DNA of 18,219 nt, taken from the NCBI GenBank assembly GCA_963525745.1, contig CAURMH010000032.1, forward strand, positions 1 through 18,219. Reading direction: 5' to 3'. Below, piece after piece: positions 1 through 6,753 of this stretch; position 1 is the stretch's first letter, and every line of letters starts with the position of its first letter. The position numbers were made by a program, and so were the translations under genes. Below the pieces are notes generated by a model, which ran no database searches, was not told the DNA's origin, and was given only the letters and a program-made list of their open reading frames with translations. Source of the DNA: CAURMH01 sp963525745. GTDB lineage: Bacteria > Pseudomonadota > Gammaproteobacteria > Enterobacterales > Pasteurellaceae.

Positions 1-51
1 GCGAGCGCCTGAATTATCAGCAACATCCAGCATAGTCTGTTCTTGGATCAT
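1..51 (-). CDS. rplN: 50S ribosomal protein L14, N-terminal fragment (runs off the window)
   Basis: The complement of 51 down to 1 reads 17 codons, MIQEQTMLDVADNSGAR, which is the highly conserved start of bacterial ribosomal protein L14. L14 is a large-subunit rRNA-binding protein. The start is ATG at 51-49, preceded on the minus strand by a GGAG ribosome-binding site about eight bases upstream. The rest of the spc operon should lie left of this window. In most gammaproteobacteria rpsQ (S17) sits immediately upstream of rplN. Here no S17 reading frame is found in the 650 bases to the right, so the S10 and spc operons appear separated. Confidence 0.93.
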   Translation of the reverse strand, partial: MIQEQTMLDVADNSGAR

Positions 52-133
52 ATTAATGCTCCGTTAAGTTAAAAAAATACCCTCGCGGGACGAACCTCTT
101 CGAAGTATATAACACACAATGAAGAGGTCGTTG

Positions 134-162
134 AGGATAGCAAATCTACAAGTAAAAAACAA
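134..162 (-). promoter_or_regulatory. Candidate sigma-70 promoter for rplN (spc operon)
   Basis: On the minus strand, TTGTTT (162-157) and TATCCT (139-134) are separated by 17 bases. This would give rplN its own promoter and a leader of about 75 bases. The leader contains an 8-bp inverted repeat (94-101 and 121-128) and a small CCCGCGAGGG hairpin followed by a T-run (about 71-89) just before the ribosome-binding site. Assignment is by motif only. Confidence 0.35.
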
Positions 163-246
163 CTTAAATTTGTCCAAACTAAGCGGGAGTATAGTTTTAT
201 GCTTAAAGTACGTTTGAAACTCTTTTTTTTATCATATCTCGATATA

Positions 247-255
247 AAGTGCGGT
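247..255 (+). repeat. DNA uptake signal sequence (AAGTGCGGT)
   Basis: Exact 9-bp Pasteurellaceae (Haemophilus type) uptake core, followed by an AT-rich stretch as in the extended consensus. It faces an opposite copy at 312-320. Confidence 0.9.
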
Positions 256-311
256 TAATTTTAGAGGAATTTCTATCCTGCTTTTTTGTAATCAAAATAT
301 TCAAAAAAATG

Positions 312-320
312 ACCGCACTT
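312..320 (-). repeat. DNA uptake signal sequence (inverted copy)
   Basis: ACCGCACTT, the exact complement of the uptake core, preceded by an A/T-rich run. It forms an inverted pair with 247-255, but 56 bases apart and with no T-run, so a terminator is not obvious. Confidence 0.9.
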
Positions 321-349
321 CATGCCTAAATAATGATTTATTAAATGCT

Positions 350-464
350 GTACTAGATAACCATACTATAACTTAACTAATTTGTTTAAAAATAAAATTT
401 TAGATTCTATTTCACTGCAATTAAAACAATGAGTTAAGAGTAATTTAGTCTGATTATCTAGTAC
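350..464. mobile_element. Possible IS remnant or MITE: 115-bp imperfect inverted repeat
   Basis: GTACTAGATAA (350-360) is the perfect complement of TTATCTAGTAC (454-464). The pairing continues imperfectly inward; for example CTTAACT near 372 faces AGTTAAG at 432-438, with arms of about 45 bases around a short AT-rich centre. The outer tip with adjacent CCCC reads GGGGTTGTACTAGATAA outward-in on the right side. From memory this resembles the terminal repeats of the IS1016/IS1595 family common in Haemophilus and Neisseria, but I could not check it. There is no transposase frame inside, so this would be an internally deleted copy. Confidence 0.45.
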
Positions 465-497
465 AACCCCTAAAACACTAGTACAACCCCTAAAACA
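458..497. repeat. Two tandem copies of a 20-bp unit at the remnant's tip
   Basis: The unit CTAGTACAACCCCTAAAACA occurs at 458-477 and again, identical, at 478-497. It duplicates the outer end of the adjacent inverted repeat plus seven flanking bases. This suggests slippage or a failed excision/insertion event at the element end. Confidence 0.8.
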
Positions 498-613
498 AAA
501 GAGGAGATAGTTGAGGCGGTCAAGGAGAAGATTATTATACCCCCCAACGAATTCAACTTAAATTAAAAAGACGGAGTCCAACGCAATATCGTTATCGCTC
601 CTTAAGGGAATAA
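474..613 (+). pseudogene. IS3-family transposase (OrfB) C-terminal fossil, frameshifted
   Basis: One frame reads KEEIVEAVKE (498-527). An adjacent frame then reads RIQLKLKRRSPTQYR within 548-592 and ends at a stop at 611-613. The pattern 'YYN..RIQ.KLKG.SP.QYR' is the hallmark C-terminus of IS150/IS3-group OrfB integrases (rve_3 region), which catalyse IS transposition. The two halves join only if a few bases were lost around 528-545. Only about 45 residues survive and the catalytic DDE residues are absent, so it is inactive. A sequence like an IS3 right end (complement begins TGATCATTCCCC) follows near 627-639. Confidence 0.62.
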
Positions 614-631
614 TCTAGATTTTTTGAGGGG

Positions 632-694
632 AATGATCAAAAATTTCCTATTTTCCGACCGTACTTATTGTGATTAAATTTACTTTTGATCATT
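632..694. repeat. 11-bp perfect inverted repeat upstream of pdxH
   Basis: AATGATCAAAA (632-642) is the perfect complement of TTTTGATCATT (684-694), 41 bases apart. A separate 11-bp direct repeat, TTAAGGGAATA, lies at 602-612 and 693-703. The right arm lies in the spacer of the candidate pdxH promoter. These may be remains of IS ends or target-site copies rather than an operator. Confidence 0.5.
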
Positions 695-707
695 AAGGGA
701 ATATAGT
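679..707 (+). promoter_or_regulatory. Candidate sigma-70 promoter for pdxH-pldB
   Basis: TTTACT (679-684) and TATAGT (702-707) are 17 bases apart, about 74 bases before the pdxH ATG. No other good promoter was seen between the IS fossil and the gene. Confidence 0.45.
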
Positions 708-780
708 CAGAAACATGCCGATATTGGTGATAAAAATCATTATTCGAAAATGGCAATTTTTCTATTTACAAGGAAATAAC

Positions 781-1413
781 ATGGATTTACACAACATTCG
801 CGCGGAATATAGCAAACAGTCCCTAACACAGCAGGATTGTGCAACAAATCCGATTGTACAATTCGAGCGCTGGCTCAACGAAGCGATACAGGCTAAAGTC
901 AATGAACCGACCGCGGTCAATGTTGCCACCGTAAGCCAAGAGGGGCGACCAAGCAGCAGAATCGTCTTATTAAAAGAAGTGAATGAAAAAGGCTTTGTTT
1001 TTTTTACGAACTATCACAGCCGTAAGGGACGTGAAATTGAACATTCGCCTTTTGCCGCATTAACCTTTTTTTGGCCTGAATTGGAGCGACAGGTGCGTAT
1101 TGAAGGTAGAACGGAACGTATTCCCGAAGAGCAGTCCAATGAATATTTTGCCACCCGACCTTATACCAGCCGCATCGGTGCATGGGCGAGCGAACAAAGT
1201 GCGGCCATTTCCGGGCATCAATCTTTATTGGCGAAAGCGGCGCTCATTGCGGCAAAACACCCGCTAAATGTTCCGCGCCCGCCTCATTGGGGCGGCTACG
1301 TGGTTATCCCCGATCGAATCGAATTTTGGCAAGGTCGACCAAGCCGTCTACATGATCGCATTTGTTATTTTCTTGAAAACGGTGAATGGGTAAAAAAACG
1401 TTTATCGCCCTAA
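781..1413 (+). CDS. pdxH: Pyridoxine/pyridoxamine 5'-phosphate oxidase
   Basis: FMN-dependent cytosolic enzyme that oxidises pyridoxine 5'-phosphate or pyridoxamine 5'-phosphate to pyridoxal 5'-phosphate, the last step of PLP synthesis and salvage. The 210-residue product has the family's N-terminus (MDLHNIR..Y), the FMN-binding segment around RPSSRIVLLKE (56-66), FFTNYHSRKGREI (74-86), and the substrate-contact motif RLHDR (189-193, equivalent to Arg197/His199 of the E. coli enzyme). I chose the ATG at 781 because AAGGAAAT lies just before it and the family starts there. The frame is open back to an ATG at 715, but that extension (lysine/isoleucine-rich) is not family-like. pldB follows after 33 bases, suggesting cotranscription. 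A near-uptake sequence (AAGTGCGGC) lies near 1198. Confidence 0.95.
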   Translation: MDLHNIRAEYSKQSLTQQDCATNPIVQFERWLNEAIQAKVNEPTAVNVATVSQEGRPSSRIVLLKEVNEKGFVFFTNYHSRKGREIEHSPFAALTFFWPELERQVRIEGRTERIPEEQSNEYFATRPYTSRIGAWASEQSAAISGHQSLLAKAALIAAKHPLNVPRPPHWGGYVVIPDRIEFWQGRPSRLHDRICYFLENGEWVKKRLSP

Positions 1414-1446
1414 AGATCGGATTTTGATTGACCGTTAGAAAAGAAT

Positions 1447-2394
1447 ATGTCTCAACAATCTCTAATTTCTCCTTCGGATACTGATGAATTTTTATCCTTC
1501 TTCTCTCAGAATTCTATCCGTTATGTATCCGGGCAAAAGAACATCCGTATTGCCTATCGGCATTTTATTCATAGTAAAAATATCGCGTCAAAACTACTGA
1601 TTTTAGTCAATGGTCGGGCCGAGAATATGTTGAAATGGGCCGAGCTTGCCCATGATTTTTATCAACTTGGTTATGATATTCTGCTGTTTGATCATCGTGG
1701 ACAGGGTTATTCTCAGCGACTGCACACAAATGAAAAGGGCCATTTGGATCGATTTCGGTTTTATGTGGACGACATGGCAAAAATTATCACAAATGTGACC
1801 GCCCTTACTTCCTATGAGAACCAATATTTAATCGCCCATTCCCTTGGTGCGTTAATATCCTGCCATTATTTGGCTACACATCATCACAATATTGAAAAAG
1901 CCGTGCTTTCCGCACCTTTTTTTGGTGTGCCGTTAAAATCACCATGGCGGGATAAATTCATCATTAAATTAATGATATTACTTGGTCAAGGTAAACGTTA
2001 TGTTTTCGGGAAAAAAGGATTTAGGCCGGTTGATCCTAAAAATAACGCACTCAGTGATAGCCGTTCTAGAATGGCAAGAATGAATAAAATCCATCATAAG
2101 TATCCACAGCTTCGCCTCGGCGGGCCGACTTTTCGCTGGCTATATTTATGTCTTAACGCGATTAAATCACTTCCTTCCATTTTGCCGAACATAAAAATTC
2201 CCACCTTGATTTTACAGGCGGAAAAAGAACAAATAGTAAATAATCAAACGTTATCAAAATTAACCGCACTTTTCCCGAATGCAGAATGCAAGATTGTACC
2301 TAATGCAAAACATGAAATTCTATTTGAGACGACGCCGTTACGGGCCAATGTCATTAACCAAATTTTACAATTTCTGAGCGGTAACGAGAGATAA
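1447..2394 (+). CDS. pldB: Lysophospholipase L2-like alpha/beta hydrolase
   Basis: Inner-membrane-associated or cytosolic serine hydrolase expected to cleave the remaining acyl chain of lysophospholipids (PldB family). It has 315 residues, somewhat shorter than the E. coli protein. Visible features: NGRAEN (55-60, oxyanion region), FDHRGQGYSQR (81-91), nucleophile elbow AHSLGA (Ser132), acid-containing strand LILQAEKEQIV with Glu261 at the position used by PldB, and His289 in NAKHEILFE. No signal peptide is apparent. An uptake sequence at 2263-2271 encodes part of KLTALFPN near the C-terminus. It is the second gene after pdxH and is followed directly by an intrinsic terminator. PldB is the best family match, but substrate specificity is not provable from sequence. 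Confidence 0.87.
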   Translation: MSQQSLISPSDTDEFLSFFSQNSIRYVSGQKNIRIAYRHFIHSKNIASKLLILVNGRAENMLKWAELAHDFYQLGYDILLFDHRGQGYSQRLHTNEKGHLDRFRFYVDDMAKIITNVTALTSYENQYLIAHSLGALISCHYLATHHHNIEKAVLSAPFFGVPLKSPWRDKFIIKLMILLGQGKRYVFGKKGFRPVDPKNNALSDSRSRMARMNKIHHKYPQLRLGGPTFRWLYLCLNAIKSLPSILPNIKIPTLILQAEKEQIVNNQTLSKLTALFPNAECKIVPNAKHEILFETTPLRANVINQILQFLSGNER

Positions 2395-2397
2395 ATG

Positions 2398-2435
2398 AAA
2401 GCCCCGTTGTTTTTGAATGCAACAAGGCTTTTTTA
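2398..2435 (+). terminator. Intrinsic terminator after pldB
   Basis: AAAGCC-CC-GTTG pairs with CAAC-AA-GGCTTT across a 10-base loop, with a two-base internal mismatch, followed by a T-run (2429-2434). It starts within four bases of the pldB stop. Confidence 0.75.
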
Positions 2436-2509
2436 TTTTGATAACGGATTCAATGCCATATTCATTAAAGCAAATTATCCGAATAGATGTTTAGGAGACA
2501 ATGTTAATC

Positions 2510-2525
2510 GTGAAAATATTTTCAC
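2510..2525 (-). terminator. AT-rich palindrome immediately after recA (weak terminator or stabiliser)
   Basis: GTGAAAATATTTTCAC is a perfect 16-base palindrome one base beyond the recA stop, flanked by TTAAT/ATTAA that nearly extends the pairing. It lacks GC strength and a real U-tract. It may act as weak terminator, 3' end stabiliser or protein site. Confidence 0.4.
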
Positions 2526-2526
2526 A

Positions 2527-3594
2527 TTAAAATGCTTCTTTCTCAGAATCTGCTTCATCATCGCCGAATTGTTCAATATCTGCCATTAACGCTTGTTCAG
2601 GATTGGCCACAAGTTCCGCACGAAGCTTATTTTCCAATTCCTGCGCTTTGTCCGGGTGCTCATTTAGCCATTTCATCGCATTGGCTTTACCCTGACCGAT
2701 CTTTTCACCGTTATAAGCATACCAGGCTCCGGATTTGTCTACCAATTTATGTTTAACGCCTAGCTCGATAAGTTCACCTGATTTTGAAATGCCTTCTCCG
2801 TAAAGAATTTGGAAATCAACTTGGCGGAATGGGGCAGCGAGTTTATTTTTAACTACTTTCACACGCGTTTCATTTCCAATCACTTCCTCCCCATCTTTAA
2901 CCGCACCGGTACGACGAATATCAAGACGAACCGAAGAATAGAATTTTAACGCATTTCCCCCGGTTGTGGTTTCCGGATTACCGAACATTACCCCAATTTT
3001 CATCCGAATTTGATTAATAAAAATGACCAAGCAGTTTGCATTTTTAATTTGTCCGGTTAATTTACGCAAAGCTTGTGACATAAGACGGGCTTGCAGCCCC
3101 ATGTGTGAATCCCCCATTTCGCCTTCAATCTCCGCTTTTGGCGTTAAAGCGGCTACCGAGTCGACAATAACGACGTCAACCGCACCGGAGCGCACTAATG
3201 CATCACAAATTTCCAATGCCTGCTCTCCATTATCGGGCTGAGAGACGAGCAGCTCTTTTACATCAACGCCCAGTTTTGCGGCGTAAATCGGATCTAAGGC
3301 ATGTTCGGCGTCAATAAAAGCGCAAGTTTTGCCGACTTTCTGTGCTTCAGCGATTACCGATAAGGTCAAGGTTGTTTTACCCGATGACTCCGGCCCGAAT
3401 ATTTCTACAATACGCCCCATAGGTAAACCACCAATCCCTAATGCGACATCCAATCCTAATGAACCGGTTGAAACCGACTCGACATCAAGCGCCTGAGTAT
3501 CGCCTAACTTCATGATTGAGCCTTTCCCAAATTGTTTTTCAATTTGTCCGAGTGCTGCCGCAAGTGCCTTCTGTTTTTCTTCTTGAGTCGTCAT
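2527..3594 (-). CDS. recA: Recombinase A
   Basis: ATP-dependent strand-exchange protein for homologous recombination, SOS induction (LexA co-protease) and, in a naturally competent family, integration of taken-up DNA. The product is 355 residues. Visible features: N-terminal oligomerisation helix, Walker A GPESSGKT (67-74), the GDSHMGLQARLMSQALRKL segment, VIFINQIRMKIGVMFGNPET (loop L1/L2 region), and an acidic C-tail ending DDEADSEKEAF. The start is ATG at 3594-3592 with AAGGAT upstream. An in-frame ATG 21 bases earlier lacks support from the family N-terminus (MTTQEEKQKAL). The gene has its own LexA-controlled promoter. No recX follows; the next gene downstream is the convergent pldB. Confidence 0.98.
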   Translation of the reverse strand: MTTQEEKQKALAAALGQIEKQFGKGSIMKLGDTQALDVESVSTGSLGLDVALGIGGLPMGRIVEIFGPESSGKTTLTLSVIAEAQKVGKTCAFIDAEHALDPIYAAKLGVDVKELLVSQPDNGEQALEICDALVRSGAVDVVIVDSVAALTPKAEIEGEMGDSHMGLQARLMSQALRKLTGQIKNANCLVIFINQIRMKIGVMFGNPETTTGGNALKFYSSVRLDIRRTGAVKDGEEVIGNETRVKVVKNKLAAPFRQVDFQILYGEGISKSGELIELGVKHKLVDKSGAWYAYNGEKIGQGKANAMKWLNEHPDKAQELENKLRAELVANPEQALMADIEQFGDDEADSEKEAF

Positions 3595-3629
3595 TTTCTT
3601 ATCCTTTAAAATCAATCGTTCTAAGTTGA

Positions 3630-3658
3630 ATTTTATCTGTACTGATATACAGTATCAA
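3630..3658 (-). promoter_or_regulatory. recA sigma-70 promoter
   Basis: On the minus strand TTGATA (3658-3653) and TAAAAT (3635-3630) are exactly 17 bases apart, the same architecture as E. coli recA. The LexA box fills the spacer. Confidence 0.85.
3635..3654 (-). promoter_or_regulatory. LexA (SOS) box of recA
   Basis: The minus strand reads TACTGTATATCAGTACAGAT, a CTG-N10-CAG LexA operator with flanking TA. It lies between the -35 and -10, so LexA binding would block polymerase. Confidence 0.9.
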
Positions 3659-3770
3659 GCAAAAATTAATTATTTTGATCATTTTTGCGATCCTGGTTCT
3701 AAAATATCTTGCACTGATACAAATTATTACTGTTTGCCGTGAGATAACCTTAATCAACGTTTCAGGTACA

Positions 3771-3797
3771 AAAAACCCCGCTTAAAAACGGGGGCTT
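3771..3797 (-). terminator. Intrinsic terminator after hup
   Basis: On the minus strand CCCCG/CGGGG pairs around an eight-base loop, flanked by A-run and T-run (TTTTTT). It separates hup from the recA promoter. Confidence 0.85.
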
Positions 3798-3823
3798 TGG
3801 AAATTAATTAGAATTAACGGGAT

Positions 3824-4096
3824 TTATTTAATCGCATCTTTTAATGCTTTACCGGATACAAATGCAGGAACTTTAGACGCCGCGATTTTGATTTCCGCAC
3901 CGGTTTGTGGGTTACGACCGACACGCGCCGCACGTTTGTTTACTTTAAATGTACCGAAACCGATTAATTGTACCGGATCGCCCGCTTTTAAACTTGCAGT
4001 AATCGCATCTAAAGTTGCTTCTAATGCAGCTTTAGCTTGTTTTTTATTTAATTCTGCCGCACTTGCAATCGCATTAATTAAATCTGTTTTGTTCAT
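3824..4096 (-). CDS. hupA: DNA-binding protein HU (alpha-like)
   Basis: Histone-like nucleoid protein that binds and bends DNA as a dimer. It is 90 residues, the standard HU length. Features: helical dimerisation core MNKTDLINAIASAA..., the GFGTFKVNKR turn (46-55), and the beta-arm DNA-binding motif GRNPQTG (60-66). The ATG at 4096 is preceded by AGAAGG. A TTG farther upstream in the same frame gives a cysteine-rich, non-HU extension and is rejected. The yjaG-hup order matches the E. coli hupA locus, hence the symbol; sequence alone does not separate HU-alpha from HU-beta. A CRP-type promoter lies upstream and a strong terminator downstream. A near-uptake sequence (GCCGCACTT) lies inside. Confidence 0.93.
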   Translation of the reverse strand: MNKTDLINAIASAAELNKKQAKAALEATLDAITASLKAGDPVQLIGFGTFKVNKRAARVGRNPQTGAEIKIAASKVPAFVSGKALKDAIK

Positions 4097-4159
4097 AAAT
4101 ATGTACCTTCTATAATGTAAACTTATTATTTGTTTTATACTGTAACAACAGCAGTGCAA

Positions 4160-4187
4160 AGCATAATCTAACTTGCAAATAAAGCAA
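4160..4187 (-). promoter_or_regulatory. Candidate hup promoter
   Basis: On the minus strand TTGCTT (4187-4182) and TATGCT (4165-4160) are 16 bases apart, giving a start near 4153. The upstream CRP site centre then falls about 61 bases before +1, the typical class I position. Confidence 0.5.
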
Positions 4188-4205
4188 AGTATGAATTTTA
4201 AAAAT

Positions 4206-4221
4206 TGTGAAAAAACTCACA
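4206..4221 (-). promoter_or_regulatory. Perfect CRP site (TGTGA-N6-TCACA) upstream of hup
   Basis: TGTGA (4206-4210), six bases, TCACA (4217-4221): both half-sites match the CRP consensus exactly, with A/T-rich flanks. It abuts the yjaG stop codon. E. coli hupA is also reported to respond to CRP, which supports the reading. Confidence 0.75.
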
Positions 4222-4812
4222 TTACCGGTTAAAATTTATACCGATATTTGAAATACCTATGTCGCGAAATTCATTTTTTAACGATAAAATAAACGCGCTA
4301 TTGTATTTTTCATAACTTTTTAAGCCTCGGTAGAGCTGCCATTGCACATCTAACTCCGCTTGTATCTCTTCCCTTTGCTTCAATTCCATTTCGGATAAAT
4401 CGCGATTTTCCTGTGTCTCTAAACATGCGGCGACAGTTCCTAATGAAATCCGGCTGATTTTGACCGCTCTTTCAAGCGTTTCGCCGGCAATAATCGCATG
4501 AAGTACTTCGGCCAAGGCTTCGCAAGCGTCTAATGCGGGAACAACGCCAAAAAAAGTGTAATCATTAACGTCAGGAATAATTTGTTCTAATTTTTCAAGC
4601 TGATGATCAAAATTAATCTTACAATCTTTGACGGTTAAATATTCCCAGACTAAATTTAATATATTGTGGTAAATTTTTGCGTTCTGTTCCAGATGGACCA
4701 CTTGGCAAAATAGTGCAAAATTCGACCACATTCGCTCACACAGACTCACCATAAAAGCAAGCTGCTGCCAGCTTGCCAAATTTTCCAAACGTTTATGAAT
4801 CGGATTTCTCAT
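4222..4812 (-). CDS. yjaG: YjaG family protein (DUF416), function unknown
   Basis: 196-residue soluble protein matching the YjaG/DUF416 family. It has the N-terminal NPIHKRLENLASWQQLAFM, CERMWSN, the central LTVKDCKINFDHQLEKLE, the PALDACEAL segment, and the conserved end SNIGINF. No signal peptide or membrane segment is visible. It is mostly alpha-helical by composition. It lies 11 bases downstream of hemE and 125 bases upstream of hup, the same order as in E. coli (hemE-nfi-yjaG-hupA) except that nfi (endonuclease V) is absent here. No biochemical role can be assigned. Conserved linkage with hemE and hup is the only contextual clue. The ribosome-binding site is weak, so translation may be coupled to hemE. 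Confidence 0.88.
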   Translation of the reverse strand: MRNPIHKRLENLASWQQLAFMVSLCERMWSNFALFCQVVHLEQNAKIYHNILNLVWEYLTVKDCKINFDHQLEKLEQIIPDVNDYTFFGVVPALDACEALAEVLHAIIAGETLERAVKISRISLGTVAACLETQENRDLSEMELKQREEIQAELDVQWQLYRGLKSYEKYNSAFILSLKNEFRDIGISNIGINFNR

Positions 4813-4823
4813 TGGTTTAGCCG

Positions 4824-5888
4824 TTATTCATGGTATTTTGTTGAATATTGATGAATCGCATCAATGAATACCTTAGGCGCGTCAGTCGGTACGTCTTGAT
4901 GGATGCCATGCCCCAAATTGAATACGTGTCCTGTTCCATGACCAAAATCTGCCAAAATCGACCGCACTTCTTGTTGTATTCGCTCAGCAGGTGCATATAG
5001 CACGCTTGGATCCATGTTTCCCTGTAAAGCGACTTTATGCCCGACTAATGCCTTAGCTTTGGCCAAATCAACCGTCCAGTCGATTCCGATTGCGTCACAG
5101 CCGGTTTCGGCAATCGCTTCCAGCCACAAGCCGCCGCCTTTGGTAAATAGGGTTACCGGTACTTTACGTCCTTCGTTTTCACGGAGCAGTCCATCTACAA
5201 TTTTATGCATGTAATATAATGAAAATTCGAGGTATTCACGGTGCCCCAATACGCCGCCCCATGTATCAAAAACCATTACGGCTTGAGCACCGGCTTTAAT
5301 TTGTGCATTCAGATAAAGCGTGACGGCTTCTGCGGTTTTATCCAGTAATAGACGTAATGTCGTCGGTGCCGTGTACATCATTTTTTTGATTTTGGTAAAT
5401 GCTTTGCTGCTTCCGCCTTCCACCATATAAGTGGCGAGAGTCCACGGGCTACCGGCAAAACCGATTAACGGTACATCGCCGTTTAATTCGTGACGAATTG
5501 TACGCACGGCATCCATGACGTATTTTAATTCCTGTTCCGGATCCGGAATCGGTAAATTTTTGACCGCACTTTGATTATGGATTGGGGAGGCAAATTTCGG
5601 CCCTTCTCCCGCTCCGAAGCTTAATCCCAACCCCATTGCATCAGGAATAGTTAAAATATCCGAGAATAAAATTGCCGCATCCAAATTGTATCGACGTAGC
5701 GGCTGTAACGTCACCTCACAAGCCAAATCCGGATTACGGCAAAGCGACATAAAATCACCGGCTTGCGCCCTTGTTTCTTTGTATTCAGGTAAATAGCGCC
5801 CCGCTTGACGCATCATCCAAACAGGGGTCATATCAACGGGCTGACGTAATAAAGCGCGTAAATAACGATCATTTTTTAATTCGGACAT
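4824..5888 (-). CDS. hemE: Uroporphyrinogen decarboxylase
   Basis: Cytosolic, cofactor-free enzyme that removes four acetate carboxyls from uroporphyrinogen III to give coproporphyrinogen III in haem synthesis. It has 354 residues, normal length. Features: MMRQAGRYLPEYK (25-37, substrate arginines), LFSDIL with catalytic-type Asp77, GFAGSPWTLATYM, FDTWGG, and a C-terminal GHGIHQDVP motif. It starts at ATG 5888, 12 bases after the nudC stop, so it is probably cotranscribed from the nudC promoter. Two exact uptake sequences lie within it (4961-4969 and 5563-5571). The gene makes sense in a host able to synthesise or complete haem, but other hem genes are not in view. Confidence 0.97.
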   Translation of the reverse strand: MSELKNDRYLRALLRQPVDMTPVWMMRQAGRYLPEYKETRAQAGDFMSLCRNPDLACEVTLQPLRRYNLDAAILFSDILTIPDAMGLGLSFGAGEGPKFASPIHNQSAVKNLPIPDPEQELKYVMDAVRTIRHELNGDVPLIGFAGSPWTLATYMVEGGSSKAFTKIKKMMYTAPTTLRLLLDKTAEAVTLYLNAQIKAGAQAVMVFDTWGGVLGHREYLEFSLYYMHKIVDGLLRENEGRKVPVTLFTKGGGLWLEAIAETGCDAIGIDWTVDLAKAKALVGHKVALQGNMDPSVLYAPAERIQQEVRSILADFGHGTGHVFNLGHGIHQDVPTDAPKVFIDAIHQYSTKYHE

Positions 5889-5900
5889 TCAATTTTCCTT

Positions 5901-6683
5901 TTATTTTTCTTCTGCCGCACAAAGTGCAAGCGTAGCATTAATCAATTCTAGTGCAATAGTACCTTTAGGGGGTAATTCTGGCAAGTCCTCATAATAAGAA
6001 AACCATTTGGCATCACAAATTTCACTTTCCTGCAAGCGAATCTCACCACTTTTATAATCAGCCAAAAATCCCACCATTTGAGAATTTGGAAATGGCCAGG
6101 GCTGACTACCGAAATAACGAAGATTTTCAATGATAATACCCGTTTCTTCAAAAACTTCCCGTCGTACGGCTTGTTCAAACGTTTCACCGACTTCAACGAA
6201 ACCGGCCAAGATTGTATACATTCCTCCTTTATGTCGCAGATGATTTGCTAATAAAATTTCTTTACCGCGACGCACCGCAACAATAATTGATGGGCAAATA
6301 ACGGGATAAGCCCGATGGCGACAGGTTTCATTGGAACATTGAACAGCAAGCTCGTCGGACACTACCGTCGTTTCGCTACCGCACTGACCACAAAATCGGT
6401 GAGTATTTAGAAAATAATTGATTTCAACACCTCGTGCTAAGGAATAAAATTGTTCACGAGGCAAAGTAAGCAAAGCGCGCAAAGAAATATATTCGCGTTT
6501 ATCCGTCACTTCGTTTACTAACCATAAATTTTCACCGCGCCATGTGCCGATTTTCATAGCTAAACGACCAAGCACGCCGACTTGCGCCGCCGAGCCGAAG
6601 GGCAATTCGTTTTCAATTAAGTAAATTGACGAACCTTGCGTTAGAAGCCAATACCCCGATTCATTCTGCTCAATTTGATGCAT
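5901..6683 (-). CDS. nudC: NAD(H) pyrophosphatase / NAD-RNA decapping Nudix hydrolase
   Basis: Nudix enzyme that hydrolyses NADH/NAD+ pyrophosphate bonds and, in its family, removes NAD caps from RNA 5' ends. It has 260 residues. Features: zinc ribbon Cys98, Cys101, Cys116, Cys121; Nudix box GFVEVGETFEQAVRREVFEETGI split as GFVEVGET (161-168) and REVFEETGI (175-183); and the NudC signature SQPWPFP (193-199). Start ATG 6683 is preceded on the minus strand by AGGAG. It is the first gene of the nudC-hemE-yjaG(-hup) run, as in E. coli. Its promoter has a palindrome in the spacer. Confidence 0.95.
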   Translation of the reverse strand: MHQIEQNESGYWLLTQGSSIYLIENELPFGSAAQVGVLGRLAMKIGTWRGENLWLVNEVTDKREYISLRALLTLPREQFYSLARGVEINYFLNTHRFCGQCGSETTVVSDELAVQCSNETCRHRAYPVICPSIIVAVRRGKEILLANHLRHKGGMYTILAGFVEVGETFEQAVRREVFEETGIIIENLRYFGSQPWPFPNSQMVGFLADYKSGEIRLQESEICDAKWFSYYEDLPELPPKGTIALELINATLALCAAEEK

Positions 6684-6753
6684 GAAAACTCCTAAAAAAC
6701 TAACCGCTCTTGGATCTGAACTCCAAAACTTGGACAGATATAATTTAACCTAT

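Noticed and set aside
247..320. Inverted uptake pair as a transcription terminator
   Set aside because: Arms are 56 bases apart and no T-run follows, so a stable terminator hairpin is unlikely.
2395..2589. Short plus-strand frame after pldB
   Set aside because: It covers the terminator and the antisense end of recA, with no ribosome-binding site and no family resemblance.
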